NCBI RefSeq assembly: GCF_016124105.1
Contig: NZ_JADGMQ010000014.1
Span: 1 to 64,000 of the forward strand
Source: Aquamicrobium zhengzhouense
Lineage (GTDB): Bacteria; Pseudomonadota; Alphaproteobacteria; Rhizobiales; Rhizobiaceae
Direction of reading: 5' to 3'
Length of the DNA stretch: 64,000 bases
Both the position numbers and the translations under genes were made by a program. Every line of letters begins with the position of its first letter. The first letter of the stretch is position 1. A model generated the notes under the pieces. That model was not told the origin of the DNA and made no database searches. It saw only the letters and a list, made by a program, of their open reading frames with translations. Below are positions 1-10,249 of this stretch, one piece after another.

Positions 1-114
1 GAACCCGTCCGGATCGGCAAGGCTTGCCGCATACCACTCAAGATACGTCTCATTGTCGATCAGCGCGTCCGTCTTCCACGCAGACTGGACAGGGTGAACA
101 GGGCCGTTCGACAT
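1..114 (-). CDS. acs: Acetyl-CoA synthetase, N-terminal fragment (cut by window edge)
   Basis: The first 38 codons of a minus-strand gene that runs off the left edge. The start is an ATG at 112-114, preceded by a strong ribosome binding site (AAGGAGGAA, 7 bases upstream). The peptide contains the pattern [19 protein letters not shown], which matches the N-terminal region of AMP-forming acetyl-CoA synthetases (family pattern: Y..mY..S..DP..FW). These enzymes activate acetate with ATP and CoA in the cytoplasm. The sister family PrpE (propionyl-CoA synthetase) has a similar N-terminus and cannot be fully excluded from 38 residues. The gene lies downstream of yggS on the same strand, but the 290-base gap with dyad symmetries suggests its own promoter. 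Confidence 0.7.
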   Translation of the reverse strand, partial: MSNGPVHPVQSAWKTDALIDNETYLEWYAASLADPDGF

Positions 115-134
115 TTCGTATTCCTCCTTATGCG

Positions 135-149
135 TGCCGCGTTGCGGCA
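135..149 (-). promoter_or_regulatory. Small hairpin in the presumed acs leader
   Basis: A perfect inverted repeat with 6-base arms (TGCCGC / GCGGCA) and a 3-base loop, sitting between the acs ribosome binding site and the larger dyad at 157-176. If transcribed it would form a short stem just upstream of the ribosome binding site. Its function is not known. Confidence 0.35.
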
Positions 150-156
150 ATCGGTC

Positions 157-176
157 GGCATTATTGACATAATGCC
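157..176. promoter_or_regulatory. Perfect dyad upstream of acs (candidate operator)
   Basis: A perfect inverted repeat with 8-base arms GGCATTAT / ATAATGCC around a 4-base spacer. It ends 43 bases upstream of the acs start codon. The AT-rich centre, symmetric arms and promoter-proximal position fit a binding site for a dimeric regulator. Which regulator is unknown. Confidence 0.45.
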
Positions 177-275
177 CGGTCCGACAATACCGCCACTGAC
201 GATTGATCGGTTCGCTGCATCGCGGGATCAACCTGAAAGCGGACGGCCTGCCGCCCCCTCCGGCCCATTGGGCCA

Positions 276-297
276 CCTCCCCCACATGTGGGGGAGG
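276..297. repeat. 22-base perfect palindrome between yggS and acs
   Basis: A perfect palindrome with no spacer: arms CCTCCCCCACA and TGTGGGGGAGG. It lies in the gap between the yggS stop and the acs start. No T-run follows on either strand, so it is not a standard intrinsic terminator. C/G-run palindromes like this often recur in intergenic regions of Hyphomicrobiales; only one copy was noticed here. It may be a dispersed repeat or an mRNA-stabilising stem. Confidence 0.55.
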
Positions 298-404
298 ATC
301 CGGGCGCGAGCCAAGAGGTGCTCGGCGTTTGGGTAAGACGAAAGCGCTCCGGCTGCCCCGGCAGCCTATGCAGCGGCACCGCGGATTTGGGCGCTGTTAT
401 TGCT

Positions 405-1067
405 TTACCGGCTGCCGAAAATAGCTGAACCGACGCGCACGCTGGTTGCACCAAAGGCGATCGCGATCTCGTAGTCGCTCGACATGCCCATTGAGAGCTT
501 CTCGACGCCAGCCTCGCGCGCCAGCTTTTCAAGCAGCGCAAAATGAGGCCCGGGATTTTCGTCGACTGGCGGAATGCACATCAGCCCCTCGATCTCCAGG
601 CCGTGAACCTCGCGGCAGCGTTTGACGAAAGCGACCGCCTCTCGCGGATCGATCCCCGCCTTTTGGTCTTCAAGCCCGGTATTGACCTGGACATATAGCC
701 TTGGCGCCTTGCCCTGCTTTGCGATTTCTTTGGCAAGCTCGGAGGCGATCTTCTCGCGATCGACCGTTTCGATAACGTCAAACAGGGCGACAGCTTCCTT
801 GGCCTTGTTGGATTGCAGGGGGCCGATCAGGCGAAGCTCGAGATCTGGAAACGCTTCGCGAAGGGACGGCCACTTGCCTTGAGCTTCCTGAACCCGGTTC
901 TCGCCAAAGATGCGCTGTCCGGCCTTAATGACCGGCAGGATTTCACTCGCGTCAAAGGTTTTTGAGACGGCAACAAGGCCCACTGTACCGGCAGGGCGCT
1001 TGGCCTCCTGTTCGGCTTCTGCAATCTTGTCTCTGACGGCACCGAGCCGTGCAACCGCATCACTCAT
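405..1067 (-). CDS. yggS: YggS family pyridoxal phosphate (PLP) homeostasis protein
   Basis: A 220-residue single-domain protein with the alanine-racemase N-terminal barrel fold, the usual size for YggS/PROSC. Near residue 35 it has LVAVSKTF, whose Lys holds PLP as a Schiff base, followed by FGENRVQEAQ. The C-terminal GMSSDYEIAIAFGATSVRVGSAIFG is the phosphate-binding segment. The family has no clear catalytic activity; it buffers PLP and affects amino-acid and keto-acid pools in the cytoplasm. The ATG at 1067 is the natural start. It is divergent from leuS across a 153-base gap with two dyads and lies upstream of acs on the same strand. Confidence 0.93.
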   Translation of the reverse strand: MSDAVARLGAVRDKIAEAEQEAKRPAGTVGLVAVSKTFDASEILPVIKAGQRIFGENRVQEAQGKWPSLREAFPDLELRLIGPLQSNKAKEAVALFDVIETVDREKIASELAKEIAKQGKAPRLYVQVNTGLEDQKAGIDPREAVAFVKRCREVHGLEIEGLMCIPPVDENPGPHFALLEKLAREAGVEKLSMGMSSDYEIAIAFGATSVRVGSAIFGSR

Positions 1068-1093
1068 GCTTCAAATTCCGATCTTTTAGACGT

Positions 1094-1130
1094 CAAATCG
1101 CCCCGATTTGGTTGACGGTTTCCGGAAACC
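1094..1130. promoter_or_regulatory. Two dyads in the yggS-leuS divergent promoter region
   Basis: Two inverted repeats in the divergent gap. One has 7-base arms CAAATCG / CGATTTG around CCC (1094-1110). The other is the perfect 14-base palindrome GGTTTCCGGAAACC (1117-1130). The second ends 91 bases before the leuS start and begins 50 bases upstream of the yggS start. Either could be an operator; no matching regulator is apparent. Confidence 0.3.
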
Positions 1131-1220
1131 ATGGTGAAGGCAGTGCCGTGCAATCGACATTCTGGCACTTTGCAACCCTTCCGGCACCCTTTCGGGCGTC
1201 TTTTAGGTGAATTTCTGGTC

Positions 1221-3848
1221 ATGGCAACCGAACGATACAATCCCCGCGCATCCGAACCCAAATGGCAGAAGGCATGGGAAGAGACTCAGCTATTCGCCAC
1301 CAAGAACGACGACCCGCGTGAGAAGTATTACGTCCTGGAGATGTTCCCGTACCCGTCTGGGCGCATCCACATGGGTCATGTGCGCAACTACACGATGGGC
1401 GATGTGGTCGCCCGATACAAGCGCGCCAAGGGCTTCAACGTCCTGCATCCGATGGGATGGGACGCATTCGGCCTGCCAGCCGAAAATGCTGCACGCGACA
1501 ACAAGGTCAATCCGCGAGCCTGGACCTACGAAAACATCGAGACGATGAAGGGCCAGCTGAAGACGATGGGTCTGTCGCTCGACTGGTCGCGCGAATTCGC
1601 GACCTGCGACCCGAGCTATTATCGTCACCAGCAAAAGATGTTCCTCGACTTCTGGAAGTCGGGCCTCGTCGAGCGCCGCAACGCCAAGGTCAACTGGGAC
1701 CCGGTCGACATGACCGTTCTGGCGAACGAGCAGGTGATCGACGGCCGTGGCTGGCGCTCGGGTGCGCTCGTTGAACAACGCGACCTGACCCAGTGGTTCT
1801 TCAAGATCACCTCAATGGCGCAGGACCTGCTCGACGGTCTCGACACGCTTGATCGCTGGCCGGACAAGGTCAAGCTGATGCAGTCCAACTGGATCGGCCG
1901 ATCGGAGGGCCTGCAGCTGCGCTGGAAGCTCGACCCGGCAACCGCGCCGGAGGGCGAGACCGAGCTTGAGGTCTATACCACGCGCCCCGACACGATCTTT
2001 GGCGCTTCTTTCATGGCCATTGCCGCGGACCATCCGCTGGCAAAGAAAGCTGCCGAGAACAATCCCGCGCTTGCGAGCTTCATCGCCGAGATCCGCCGCC
2101 GCGGCACGTCCGCTGCGGAGCTTGAGACGGCTGAAAAGCAGGGCTTCGACACCGGTATTCGGGTCGTACATCCCTTTGACGAGAGCTGGACCTTGCCGGT
2201 TCACGTCGCCAACTTCGTTCTGATGGATTACGGCACCGGCGCGATCTTTGGTTGCCCGTCTGGCGATCAGCGCGACCTGGATTTTGCCCGTAAATATGAC
2301 CTGCCGGTTGTTCCGGTGGTGATGCCGGCGGATGCCGATGCGGCGACATTCACGATCGGTGACGAGGCTTACACCGATGATGGTGTGATGATCAATTCGC
2401 GCTTCCTGGACGGTATGTCACCGAAGGAAGCGTTTGAGGAGGTCGCGAAGCGCCTTGAGGCGGTTCAGATCGATGGCCGTCCGCAGGCAAAGCGTAAGGT
2501 GCAGTTCCGTCTGCGCGACTGGCTGATCTCGCGTCAGCGCTATTGGGGCTGCCCGATCCCGGTCATTCACTGCGACGATTGCGGCTCGGTTCCGGTTCCG
2601 GCCAACCAGCTGCCGGTCCTCCTGCCGGATGACGTGTCGTTCGACAAGCCGGGCAACCCGCTCGACCATCATCCGACCTGGAAGCGCACGTCGTGCCCGA
2701 CCTGCGGCAAGGACGCGCGGCGCGATACGGACACGATGGATACCTTCGTGGATTCGTCGTGGTACTTCGCTCGTTTCACCGATCCATGGAACGAGACGGA
2801 GGCGACGACGCTCGACTATGTCGACGGCAAGAACGGCTGGCTGGGCGTTGACCAGTATATTGGGGGCATCGAGCATGCGATCCTTCACCTTCTCTACTCG
2901 CGCTTCTTCACCCGCGCGATGAAGGCGACCGGCCATGTCAACGTCGTGGAGGAGCCATTCAAGGGCCTGTTCACCCAAGGCATGGTGGTTCACGAGACGT
3001 ATAAGGGATCGCAAGGCTGGGTATCGCCTGCGGAAATCACGATCACCGAAGTTGACGGGGATCGCAGTGCAACCCTCGACGCCACTGGCGAACCGGTAGA
3101 AATCGGCTCCATCGAGAAGATGTCGAAGTCGAAGAAGAACGTCGTTGATCCGGACGACATCATCGGCAGCTATGGCGCGGACACGGCTCGCTGGTTCATG
3201 CTGTCGGACTCGCCCCCGGAGCGCGACGTGATCTGGACCGAGGCGGGTGTCGAGGGCGCTCACCGGTTCGTTCAGCGCGCCTGGCGCATGATTTCGGAGG
3301 CCGCGCCTGCACTTGAAGGCGTCGCACCTGCACCGGCTCACGACGGCGAGGCTGCGGCCCTGTCGAAGTCGGTTCACAAGGCGATCAAGGCCGTTGGCGA
3401 AGAGATCGAGCGTCTTGGCTTCAACAAGGCGGTTGCCAAGCTCTATGAGCTGGTCAACACGATTTCGCCTTATGTCCAGAAGGCGTCTTCATCCGACGAA
3501 GCGACGCGCGCAGCCCTTCGTGATGCAGTGGAAGCACTGATCAAGATGTTCGCGCCCATGATGCCGCACCTTGCTGAAGAGTGCTGGGTTGCACTCGGTG
3601 CGAAGGGGCTCGTCGCCGAGCAGGCATGGCCGACCTTCGATCCGGCTCTGATTGTCGATGACGAGATCACGCTGCCGCTGCAGATCAACGGCAAGAAGCG
3701 CGGGGATTTGACAATTTCCAGAAACGCGGATCAATCTGAGATCCAGGCAGCGGCGCTCGCGTCCGACGTCGTTCGCGCGGCGCTGGATGGCAAGGAGCCG
3801 CGAAAAATCATCGTCGTACCGCAGAGGATCGTCAATGTCGTCATCTGA
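1221..3848 (+). CDS. leuS: Leucyl-tRNA synthetase
   Basis: A class I aminoacyl-tRNA synthetase that charges tRNA-Leu in the cytoplasm. The 875-residue length is normal. Visible signatures are the HIGH-type motif HMGH at residues 50-53 within [14 protein letters not shown], the KMSKS motif at about 633-637, and the CP1 editing domain with TTRPDTIFG and a DQRDLDFA segment. Zinc-type cysteines occur in the insertion (CDDCG and CPTCG). The reading frame is open back to 1131, but the start at 1221 (MATERYNPR) fits the family N-terminus and has TAGGTGA upstream. Its 3' end overlaps lptE by 14 bases, so the two are translationally coupled. Confidence 0.98.
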   Translation: MATERYNPRASEPKWQKAWEETQLFATKNDDPREKYYVLEMFPYPSGRIHMGHVRNYTMGDVVARYKRAKGFNVLHPMGWDAFGLPAENAARDNKVNPRAWTYENIETMKGQLKTMGLSLDWSREFATCDPSYYRHQQKMFLDFWKSGLVERRNAKVNWDPVDMTVLANEQVIDGRGWRSGALVEQRDLTQWFFKITSMAQDLLDGLDTLDRWPDKVKLMQSNWIGRSEGLQLRWKLDPATAPEGETELEVYTTRPDTIFGASFMAIAADHPLAKKAAENNPALASFIAEIRRRGTSAAELETAEKQGFDTGIRVVHPFDESWTLPVHVANFVLMDYGTGAIFGCPSGDQRDLDFARKYDLPVVPVVMPADADAATFTIGDEAYTDDGVMINSRFLDGMSPKEAFEEVAKRLEAVQIDGRPQAKRKVQFRLRDWLISRQRYWGCPIPVIHCDDCGSVPVPANQLPVLLPDDVSFDKPGNPLDHHPTWKRTSCPTCGKDARRDTDTMDTFVDSSWYFARFTDPWNETEATTLDYVDGKNGWLGVDQYIGGIEHAILHLLYSRFFTRAMKATGHVNVVEEPFKGLFTQGMVVHETYKGSQGWVSPAEITITEVDGDRSATLDATGEPVEIGSIEKMSKSKKNVVDPDDIIGSYGADTARWFMLSDSPPERDVIWTEAGVEGAHRFVQRAWRMISEAAPALEGVAPAPAHDGEAAALSKSVHKAIKAVGEEIERLGFNKAVAKLYELVNTISPYVQKASSSDEATRAALRDAVEALIKMFAPMMPHLAEECWVALGAKGLVAEQAWPTFDPALIVDDEITLPLQINGKKRGDLTISRNADQSEIQAAALASDVVRAALDGKEPRKIIVVPQRIVNVVI

Positions 3849-4473
3849 CCGGGCCGTTCAGCAACCTCGTTTGCGCGGGGTTGCCACCATGATGCTGGCC
3901 CTGGTTGCCCTTGGCGGCTGCACTGTGCAGCCGCTCTATGGGGACCGGTCCGCTGCGATTGGTGCGTCCGTGCACGACAGCGCTGTGCTGGCTTCGGTCG
4001 CAGTCGTTCCTGCCGGCGACCGCGTTGGCCAGGAGGTCCGCAATCACCTGATCTTCCTGTTGGGTGGTGGCAAGGGGCAGCCCGCCAATCCTGCCTACCG
4101 TATCGATCTCGGCGTGTCGTCGTTTGCGTCGAGTGGTCCGACGATCGAGACGAAGAGCCGGACGCTTGAGCCTTCTTCCGGCATCATGACGGTGCGCAGC
4201 CAGTACACGCTAACCGAATTTGCGACGGGCAGGGTCATCTCCCGTGGCGCTCGCTCGGTACAGGCGGCGTACGACATTCCGGCGCAGGAATTTGCGGCGC
4301 TGCGGGCACGGCGTGACGCAGAAAATCGCGGTGCGCGCGAACTTGCCGAAATCATGCGCCTGGTGATTGCGCAGGAATTGCGCAACGCGACATCTACTCA
4401 GGCGCCTGCGATCCTATCCAGCCCCGAAGAGCTTCAGGCCCGCGAAAGGCCAGGTGAGCCGGCCAGTTTCTGA
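3835..4473 (+). CDS. lptE: LPS assembly lipoprotein LptE
   Basis: LptE plugs the LptD barrel in the outer membrane and helps place lipopolysaccharide on the cell surface. The 212-residue product has a lipoprotein signal: a hydrophobic stretch ending LALVALGGC, with Cys at about residue 29 as the lipidation site. TVQPLYGD follows, as in alphaproteobacterial LptE. The start overlaps the end of leuS, a gene order conserved widely in Proteobacteria. The usual next gene, holA (DNA polymerase III delta), is not found downstream. Sequence identity in this family is low, so the call rests partly on context. Confidence 0.87.
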   Translation: MSSSDRAVQQPRLRGVATMMLALVALGGCTVQPLYGDRSAAIGASVHDSAVLASVAVVPAGDRVGQEVRNHLIFLLGGGKGQPANPAYRIDLGVSSFASSGPTIETKSRTLEPSSGIMTVRSQYTLTEFATGRVISRGARSVQAAYDIPAQEFAALRARRDAENRGARELAEIMRLVIAQELRNATSTQAPAILSSPEELQARERPGEPASF

Positions 4474-4490
4474 CCGGCTCTCCATCCAGA

Positions 4491-5144
4491 TCAGCCGATC
4501 TTCTGGCCGGTCTTCGCCCAGTCGGCGAGGAAGGTCTCAAGACCCTTGTCGGTCAGCGGGTGCTTGACCAGCGACTTGAGCGTTGCCGGCGGGATCGTTG
4601 CAACGTCAGCACCGATCAGCGCAGCCTGCTTCACATGATTGGTGGTGCGAATCGAGGCGGCAAGGATCTCGGTGTTGAAGCTGTAATTGTCATAGATGGT
4701 GCGAATCTCGGCGATCAGCTCCATGCCTTCAATGCCCATATCATCGACGCGGCCGATGAAGGGCGAGATGAAGGTCGCGCCAGCTTTCGCTGCCAGCAGC
4801 GCCTGGTTGGCAGAGAAGCAGAGCGTGACATTGACCATGCGGCCGCTGGAGGTCAGTGCCTTGCAAGCCTTGAGGCCATCCAGCGTCAGAGGCAGCTTGA
4901 TGCAGACATTGTCAGCGATCTTCGACAGGATGTCAGCTTCGCGCATCATCTCGGAATATTCGGTGGCGACGACTTCCGCCGAGACCGGACCATCAACGAT
5001 GTCGCAGATTTCCTTGGTCACTTCGAGAATATTGCCGCCCGACTTGAGAATCAGCGACGGGTTGGTTGTGACGCCGTCCAAAAGGCCGAGGTCGTTGAGT
5101 TCACGGATTTCTTTAACGTCCGCTGTGTCGACAAAGAACTTCAT
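4491..5144 (-). CDS. fsa: Small transaldolase / fructose-6-phosphate aldolase family
   Basis: A 217-residue TalC/FSA-type aldolase of the cytoplasmic pentose phosphate pathway. The N-terminus [13 protein letters not shown] and the TTNPSL motif are typical. The Schiff-base lysine is Lys83 in CIKLP. At the position where true fructose-6-phosphate aldolase has Tyr (APY), this protein has Phe129 (ISPFIGR), which points to transaldolase activity; the symbol fsa follows common usage only. The start at 5144 has AAGGAAGG upstream; a longer in-frame extension to 5231 lacks support. It is convergent with lptE and divergent from priA. Confidence 0.92.
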   Translation of the reverse strand: MKFFVDTADVKEIRELNDLGLLDGVTTNPSLILKSGGNILEVTKEICDIVDGPVSAEVVATEYSEMMREADILSKIADNVCIKLPLTLDGLKACKALTSSGRMVNVTLCFSANQALLAAKAGATFISPFIGRVDDMGIEGMELIAEIRTIYDNYSFNTEILAASIRTTNHVKQAALIGADVATIPPATLKSLVKHPLTDKGLETFLADWAKTGQKIG

Positions 5145-5236
5145 GGCTTCCTTCCTTGGAGACTCGGGCAGGGGGAGGCCCTGTCGCTTCCGATTGCCAC
5201 TTGCTCTAGCGCAGGAAGAGGGCAAGGTCACGCCCG

Positions 5237-7414
5237 ATGAGTGAAGATTCGAAACCCTTGCGCGTCGTGCCCGTGATGGTGCCGATGCCGGCAGAGCGAC
5301 CCTATTCCTATTCCGTGCCCGATGGCATGGCGGTGGAGCCGGGGTCGATTGTGCGCGTCCCGTTGGGCCCTCGCGAGGTGTCGGGCATCGTCTGGGATAC
5401 GCCTACCGACAAGGTCGATCCCAAGAAGTTGCGGCCGATCAGTCATGTGTTCGATTGCCCCCCGATCGACGAAGCCTCGCGCCGGTTCGTCGACTGGGTC
5501 GCCAGCTGGACACTTGCGGCACCGGGCATGGTGGCACGCATGTATTTGCGGGCACCCGCCGCGTTCGATCCAGAACCGCCGCTTGAAGGCATTCGCTGGG
5601 CAGGAAATGAGCCGGACCGGATGACGAGCGCCCGCCAGAGGGTTCTTGAACTGGCCCGTGATGGCATGGCCTGGACCCGCTCGGGTGTCGCGCGCGCCGC
5701 GGGCGTATCCACGACCGTCGTGAACGGCCTCGCCGAGCAGGGCATCTTCGAGGAGGTCAAGATTCCCGCGCCGCCCGTCGTGGCGTTGCCCGACCCCGAA
5801 TATGCGACACCGACCCTTTCGCCGAACCAGCGTGCGGCTGCAGATGAACTCGTGCAGAAGGTAGGTGCCGGCTTTTCGACCACTCTGCTTGATGGCGTCA
5901 CCGGGTCCGGCAAAACCGAAGTCTATCTTGAAGCTATTGCTGCTGCGGTGAGGCAGGGCAAGCAGGTGCTTGTCCTCGTCCCGGAGATTGCGCTCACCGC
6001 GGCATTTCTTGACCGGTTCCATGACCGGTTCGGTGCCAAGCCCGCCGAATGGCACTCGGATCTTGCCCCGCGGACGCGTGAACGCGTCTGGCGGCAAGTG
6101 GCAGAAGGAAGAGTGCGAGTGGTGGCAGGTGCACGCTCTTCACTGTTCCTCCCTTTCCAGAATCTGGGGCTGATTGTCGTCGATGAAGAGCATGACCCCG
6201 CCTACAAGCAGGAGGACCGCGTCTATTATTCGGCGCGGGATATGGCGGTGGTACGCGGGCATCTGGGCAAGTTCCCCGTCGTCCTTGCCTCTGCGACACC
6301 CTCGGTGGAAACGCAGGTGAACGCGTTGCAGGGCCGCTACTCCAAGGTCGTCCTGCCGACCCGTTTTGCTTCGGCAGCGATGCCGGATCTCCGCGCAATT
6401 GACATGCGCAAGGCACCGCCCGCGCGGGGCGGTTTCCTGTCGCCAGCCCTGATCGAGGAAGTCGCCAAGACGATCGAAAGAAAGGAACAGGCTTTGCTGT
6501 TCCTCAACCGCCGCGGCTATGCCCCGTTAACGCTGTGCCGGGTGTGCGGGCACAGATTCCAGTGCGAGGGCTGCTCGAGCTGGCTGGTCGAACATCGTTT
6601 TCGCGGCAAGCTAGTCTGTCATCAATGCGGCCACAACGAACACCGGCCTGAGGCATGTCCATCCTGCGGCACGCTGGACCATCTTGTGGCTTGCGGGCCG
6701 GGCGTCGAACGTATCGCCGAAGAGATCGTCCAGCATTTCCCAGACGCACGCACCATCGTGCTTTCATCCGATATGGGCGGCGTCAAACGTCTGCGTCTCG
6801 AATTCGAGGCGGTTGCGAATGGTGAGGCAGACATTGTTGTCGGCACACAACTGGTCGCCAAGGGGCATAATTTCCCGAACATGACGCTGGTCGGGGTCGT
6901 CGATGCGGATATTGGCCTGGCCAATGGCGACCCGCGCGCGGCCGAGCGCACCTTCCAGTTGCTCAATCAGGTGACCGGGCGCGCAGGGCGAACCGGCAAG
7001 AAAAGTCTTGGCTTGATCCAGACCTACCAGCCGCATCATCCGGTGATGCGGGCACTTGTTTCGGGGCAGGCAGAGGCCTTTTACGAGCAGGAGATTGCCG
7101 CACGTGAACGCGAGCATCTGCCGCCTTTTGGACGGCTCGCTGCGATCGTCGTCAGTGCGGCAACGCGGGCGGAAGCGGAAGCACATGCGCGCGCGTTGCG
7201 AAGAGTGGCACCTGGTTCGCCCGATATCTCTGTTCTTGGCCCGGCAGAAGCGCCTCTGGCGGTCGTCGCTGGACGGCATCGTTTCCGGTTGCTGGTGCAC
7301 GGTGAGCGCAAATCCGACATCCAGTCCTATCTGCGCGCCCTGCTGGCTGCCGCACCGAAGGAACGCGGATCGATTCGCGTTCAGGTGGATGTAGATCCGC
7401 AAAGCTTCCTCTGA
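5237..7414 (+). CDS. priA: Primosomal protein N' (replication restart helicase PriA)
   Basis: PriA recognises stalled or repaired forks and reloads the replicative helicase. The 725-residue protein has the N-terminal DNA-binding domain ([10 protein letters not shown]...), Walker [10 protein letters not shown] at about 217-225, a DEEH box, helicase C-terminal motifs ([34 protein letters not shown]) and two zinc-binding cysteine clusters ([31 protein letters not shown]). Both helicase and zinc modules are complete. The tal-priA-atpH neighbourhood is typical of Hyphomicrobiales. ATG at 5237 lies 92 bases from the divergent fsa start. Confidence 0.97.
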   Translation: MSEDSKPLRVVPVMVPMPAERPYSYSVPDGMAVEPGSIVRVPLGPREVSGIVWDTPTDKVDPKKLRPISHVFDCPPIDEASRRFVDWVASWTLAAPGMVARMYLRAPAAFDPEPPLEGIRWAGNEPDRMTSARQRVLELARDGMAWTRSGVARAAGVSTTVVNGLAEQGIFEEVKIPAPPVVALPDPEYATPTLSPNQRAAADELVQKVGAGFSTTLLDGVTGSGKTEVYLEAIAAAVRQGKQVLVLVPEIALTAAFLDRFHDRFGAKPAEWHSDLAPRTRERVWRQVAEGRVRVVAGARSSLFLPFQNLGLIVVDEEHDPAYKQEDRVYYSARDMAVVRGHLGKFPVVLASATPSVETQVNALQGRYSKVVLPTRFASAAMPDLRAIDMRKAPPARGGFLSPALIEEVAKTIERKEQALLFLNRRGYAPLTLCRVCGHRFQCEGCSSWLVEHRFRGKLVCHQCGHNEHRPEACPSCGTLDHLVACGPGVERIAEEIVQHFPDARTIVLSSDMGGVKRLRLEFEAVANGEADIVVGTQLVAKGHNFPNMTLVGVVDADIGLANGDPRAAERTFQLLNQVTGRAGRTGKKSLGLIQTYQPHHPVMRALVSGQAEAFYEQEIAAREREHLPPFGRLAAIVVSAATRAEAEAHARALRRVAPGSPDISVLGPAEAPLAVVAGRHRFRLLVHGERKSDIQSYLRALLAAAPKERGSIRVQVDVDPQSFL

Positions 7415-7504
7415 CGGCGGGAAAATTGCCTCAATCAGTCCGCTGCCTCACGACAGGGGCGGAAGCTTCTATTAATGTGCGCGCGAATCTTTTGGAGAGA
7501 CCCG

Positions 7505-7900
7505 ATGGAATTCGCGTTTCCGTGGCCATTGAGCCAGGGGGAGTGGCTGGCATGGTCCGTAGCCGCCTTCACGCTCGTCTACGGCCTTATCATGCTGTTT
7601 GCACCCAGGCTTACCCTTAAAATCCTGCGCCTGCAGACCGCCTCCGAACATCCTGAGGCAGTCGCTCAGGCGCGCGCGACGATGTCCGGTTTTTACATCG
7701 GTGTCGGTCTGGCGGCGATTCTCCTCGCTCAGCCACTGATTTACCTGACTTTGGGTGTCTGCTGGGCGCTGACCGCGTTCGGACGTGTTGTTTCGATGCT
7801 CTCTGATCAGGGAAACACCATTTATAACTGGGTTTGGCTGGTCATTGAGGTCGCACTTGCGGGCTGTGTCCTTGCATTCGCCCTCGGCATGGTGCCGTGA
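7505..7900 (+). CDS. Small integral membrane protein, DUF4345-like
   Basis: A 131-residue hydrophobic protein with about four predicted membrane segments: near 14-36 (WLAWSVAAFTLVYGLIMLFA), 63-82 (MSGFYIGVGLAAILLAQPL), 83-100 (IYLTLGVCWALTAFGRVV) and 111-131 (WVWLVIEVALAGCVLAFALG). The pattern and length resemble the DUF4345 family, whose function is unknown. The start at 7505 is preceded by TTTTGGAGAGACCC, a good ribosome binding site; an upstream extension to 7475 is less likely. It lies between priA and the atp operon on the same strand but seems to be its own unit. Confidence 0.7.
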   Translation: MEFAFPWPLSQGEWLAWSVAAFTLVYGLIMLFAPRLTLKILRLQTASEHPEAVAQARATMSGFYIGVGLAAILLAQPLIYLTLGVCWALTAFGRVVSMLSDQGNTIYNWVWLVIEVALAGCVLAFALGMVP

Positions 7901-7968
7901 TTCATGGCGCGGCCCCGGCAAGAATCGAAGGCCTGCGACAAATCAGCCCGAAGGAGGCGGATTTCCAC

Positions 7969-7997
7969 TTGTTGCGAGGGAGGAAAGCCTGTGCTAG
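7969..7997 (+). promoter_or_regulatory. Candidate promoter of the atpHAGDC operon
   Basis: TTGTTG (-35) and TGCTAG (-10) are separated by exactly 17 bases, in the 232-base gap before atpH. The predicted leader would be about 130 bases. The match to the housekeeping consensus is moderate. Confidence 0.35.
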
Positions 7998-8132
7998 ACG
8001 GCATTCGACTTTCAGTTGGGGACGGGGCTTGGCCTTACTCCCCGTGGAAAATTTCAACCCGGACAGAGATTTAGGCAGAGCACCGACTCCAGCCCACAAC
8101 TCTATGTCCGACGAGCAGAGAAAAGGCGGTCC

Positions 8133-8693
8133 GTGGCAAAGTCAGGCTCGATGATCTCAGCGGTAGCCGAGCGGTATGCGGGTTCGCTTCATGACCTCGC
8201 CGCAGAAGCTGGACAGGTAGCGCAGGTCGAAAAGGATCTTGCGCGTTTTGAGGCTCTCATCGAAGAGAGCGAAGATCTCAGGCGCCTGATTACCAGCCCT
8301 GTTTTCTCTGCAGAAGACCAGTTCAAGGCTGTGTCGGCGGTAGCCGATAAGGCCGAGATAGGCGGTTTGGTTGGCAATTTCCTGCGTGTGGTTGCGCAGA
8401 ATCGCCGCCTGTTCGCCATTCGGGGCATCATTCGTGCCTTTCGCGAGATCGCAGCGCGTGCGCGCGGCGAAGTCGCTGCCGAAGTGGCGTCAGCGCATGA
8501 GCTGACCGCTGCTCAGCAAAAGGAGCTGAAGGATGCGCTGTCACAGGTTGCGGGCAAAGAAGTCGCAGTCTCGCTGACGGTGGATCCATCTCTTCTTGGC
8601 GGTCTTGTGGTCAGGATGGGCTCGCGCCAGATCGACACATCGCTAAAAACCAAACTCGCTTCGCTTAAGCTCGCACTGAAAGAGGTCGGCTGA
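8133..8693 (+). CDS. atpH: ATP synthase F1 subunit delta
   Basis: The delta subunit sits on top of the F1 head and links it to the peripheral stalk. The 186-residue product from GTG at 8133 reads [23 protein letters not shown], matching alphaproteobacterial AtpH; AAAGGCGG lies just upstream. The frame is open further upstream but the extension has no family similarity. The conserved C-terminal motif [25 protein letters not shown] is present. The stop overlaps the atpA start (TGATG), giving tight coupling. First gene of atpHAGDC. Confidence 0.94.
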   Translation: MAKSGSMISAVAERYAGSLHDLAAEAGQVAQVEKDLARFEALIEESEDLRRLITSPVFSAEDQFKAVSAVADKAEIGGLVGNFLRVVAQNRRLFAIRGIIRAFREIAARARGEVAAEVASAHELTAAQQKELKDALSQVAGKEVAVSLTVDPSLLGGLVVRMGSRQIDTSLKTKLASLKLALKEVG

Positions 8694-10219
8694 TGGATAT
8701 CCGCGCTGCGGAAATTTCCGCAATTCTGAAGGATCAGATTAAGAATTTCGGCAAAGAGGCCGAAGTTTCCGAGGTTGGCCAGGTTCTGTCGGTCGGTGAC
8801 GGTATTGCTCGCGTCTACGGCCTCGACAACGTCCAGGCCGGTGAGATGGTCGAGTTCCCGGGCGGCATTCGCGGCATGGCGCTCAACCTTGAAGCCGACA
8901 ATGTCGGTGTCGTTATTTTCGGTTCCGACCGCGACATCAAGGAAGGCGACACCGTCAAGCGCACCGGCGCGATCGTGGACGTTCCGGTTGGTCCGGAACT
9001 GCTCGGCCGCGTTGTTGACGCACTCGGCAACCCGATCGACGGCAAGGGCCCGATCAACGCGAAGCAGCGCGCTCGCGTCGACGTCAAGGCACCTGGCATT
9101 ATCCCCCGCAAGTCGGTTCATGAGCCGATGTCGACCGGCCTCAAGGCTATCGACGCTCTGATCCCGGTTGGTCGCGGCCAGCGTGAGCTGGTCATTGGTG
9201 ACCGTCAGACCGGTAAGACCGCGATCATTCTCGACACCTTCCTTAACCAGAAGCCGCTTAACGACGGCGACGACGAGAGCCAGAAGCTCTACTGCGTCTA
9301 TGTTGCAGTCGGCCAGAAGCGCTCGACCGTAGCGCAGCTGGTGAAGGTCCTCGAAGAGCGTGGCGCTCTCGAATACTCGATCATCATTGCTGCTACCGCT
9401 TCGGACCCGGCTCCGCTGCAGTACCTGGCGCCGTTCTCCGGCGCTGCGATGGGCGAATACTTCCGTGACAACGGCAAGCACTCGCTGATCGCATATGACG
9501 ACTTGACCAAGCAGGCTGTTGCTTACCGTCAGATGTCGCTGCTGCTGCGTCGTCCGCCCGGTCGTGAAGCTTACCCGGGTGACGTCTTCTACCTGCACTC
9601 ACGTCTTCTTGAGCGTGCGGCGAAGATGAGCGACGAGATGGGCTCTGGCTCTATGACGGCTCTGCCGGTCATCGAAACCCAGGCAAACGACGTCTCGGCG
9701 TACATTCCGACCAACGTGATCTCGATCACCGACGGCCAGATCTTCCTTGAGACCAACCTGTTCTTCCAGGGCATCCGCCCTGCAGTGAACGTCGGTCTGT
9801 CGGTTTCGCGCGTTGGCTCGGCCGCTCAGATCAAGGCGATGAAGCAGGTTGCCGGCTCGATCAAGGGTGAGCTTGCTCAGTACCGTGAAATGGCTGCATT
9901 CGCGCAGTTCGGTTCGGACCTTGACGCTGCAACGCAGCGCCTGTTGAACCGCGGTGCACGTCTAACCGAACTTCTGAAGCAGCCGCAGTTCTCGCCGCTG
10001 AAGACTGAAGAGCAGGTTGCCGTGATCTTCGCCGGCACCCAGGGCTACCTCGACAATCTGCCGGTCAACCAGGTCGGCAAGTTTGAGCAGGGCCTGCTGA
10101 CGCATCTGCGTTCGCAGCGCGCGGTTCTGGATGGCATCCGCAAGGAGAAGGCGCTTACTGACGATCTGCGCGCCCAGCTTAAGGCCGAGATCGACACGTT
10201 CGCAAAGTCCTTCGCCTGA
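8693..10219 (+). CDS. atpA: ATP synthase F1 subunit alpha
   Basis: The non-catalytic nucleotide-binding subunit of the F1 hexamer, 508 residues, full length. Walker A is [10 protein letters not shown] near residue 170. The ATP synthase alpha/beta signature is complete in the [24 protein letters not shown] region. The N-terminus [20 protein letters not shown] is typical of Hyphomicrobiales. It overlaps atpH by one base and is followed 30 bases later by atpG. Confidence 0.99.
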   Translation: MDIRAAEISAILKDQIKNFGKEAEVSEVGQVLSVGDGIARVYGLDNVQAGEMVEFPGGIRGMALNLEADNVGVVIFGSDRDIKEGDTVKRTGAIVDVPVGPELLGRVVDALGNPIDGKGPINAKQRARVDVKAPGIIPRKSVHEPMSTGLKAIDALIPVGRGQRELVIGDRQTGKTAIILDTFLNQKPLNDGDDESQKLYCVYVAVGQKRSTVAQLVKVLEERGALEYSIIIAATASDPAPLQYLAPFSGAAMGEYFRDNGKHSLIAYDDLTKQAVAYRQMSLLLRRPPGREAYPGDVFYLHSRLLERAAKMSDEMGSGSMTALPVIETQANDVSAYIPTNVISITDGQIFLETNLFFQGIRPAVNVGLSVSRVGSAAQIKAMKQVAGSIKGELAQYREMAAFAQFGSDLDAATQRLLNRGARLTELLKQPQFSPLKTEEQVAVIFAGTQGYLDNLPVNQVGKFEQGLLTHLRSQRAVLDGIRKEKALTDDLRAQLKAEIDTFAKSFA

Positions 10220-10249
10220 GGCATAGCGTAAAGGAACAGGGGCAGCCGA

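Noticed and set aside
8513-9598. 361-codon open frame antisense to atpH/atpA
   Set aside because: Spans two certain genes on the other strand; no domain and no ribosome binding site.
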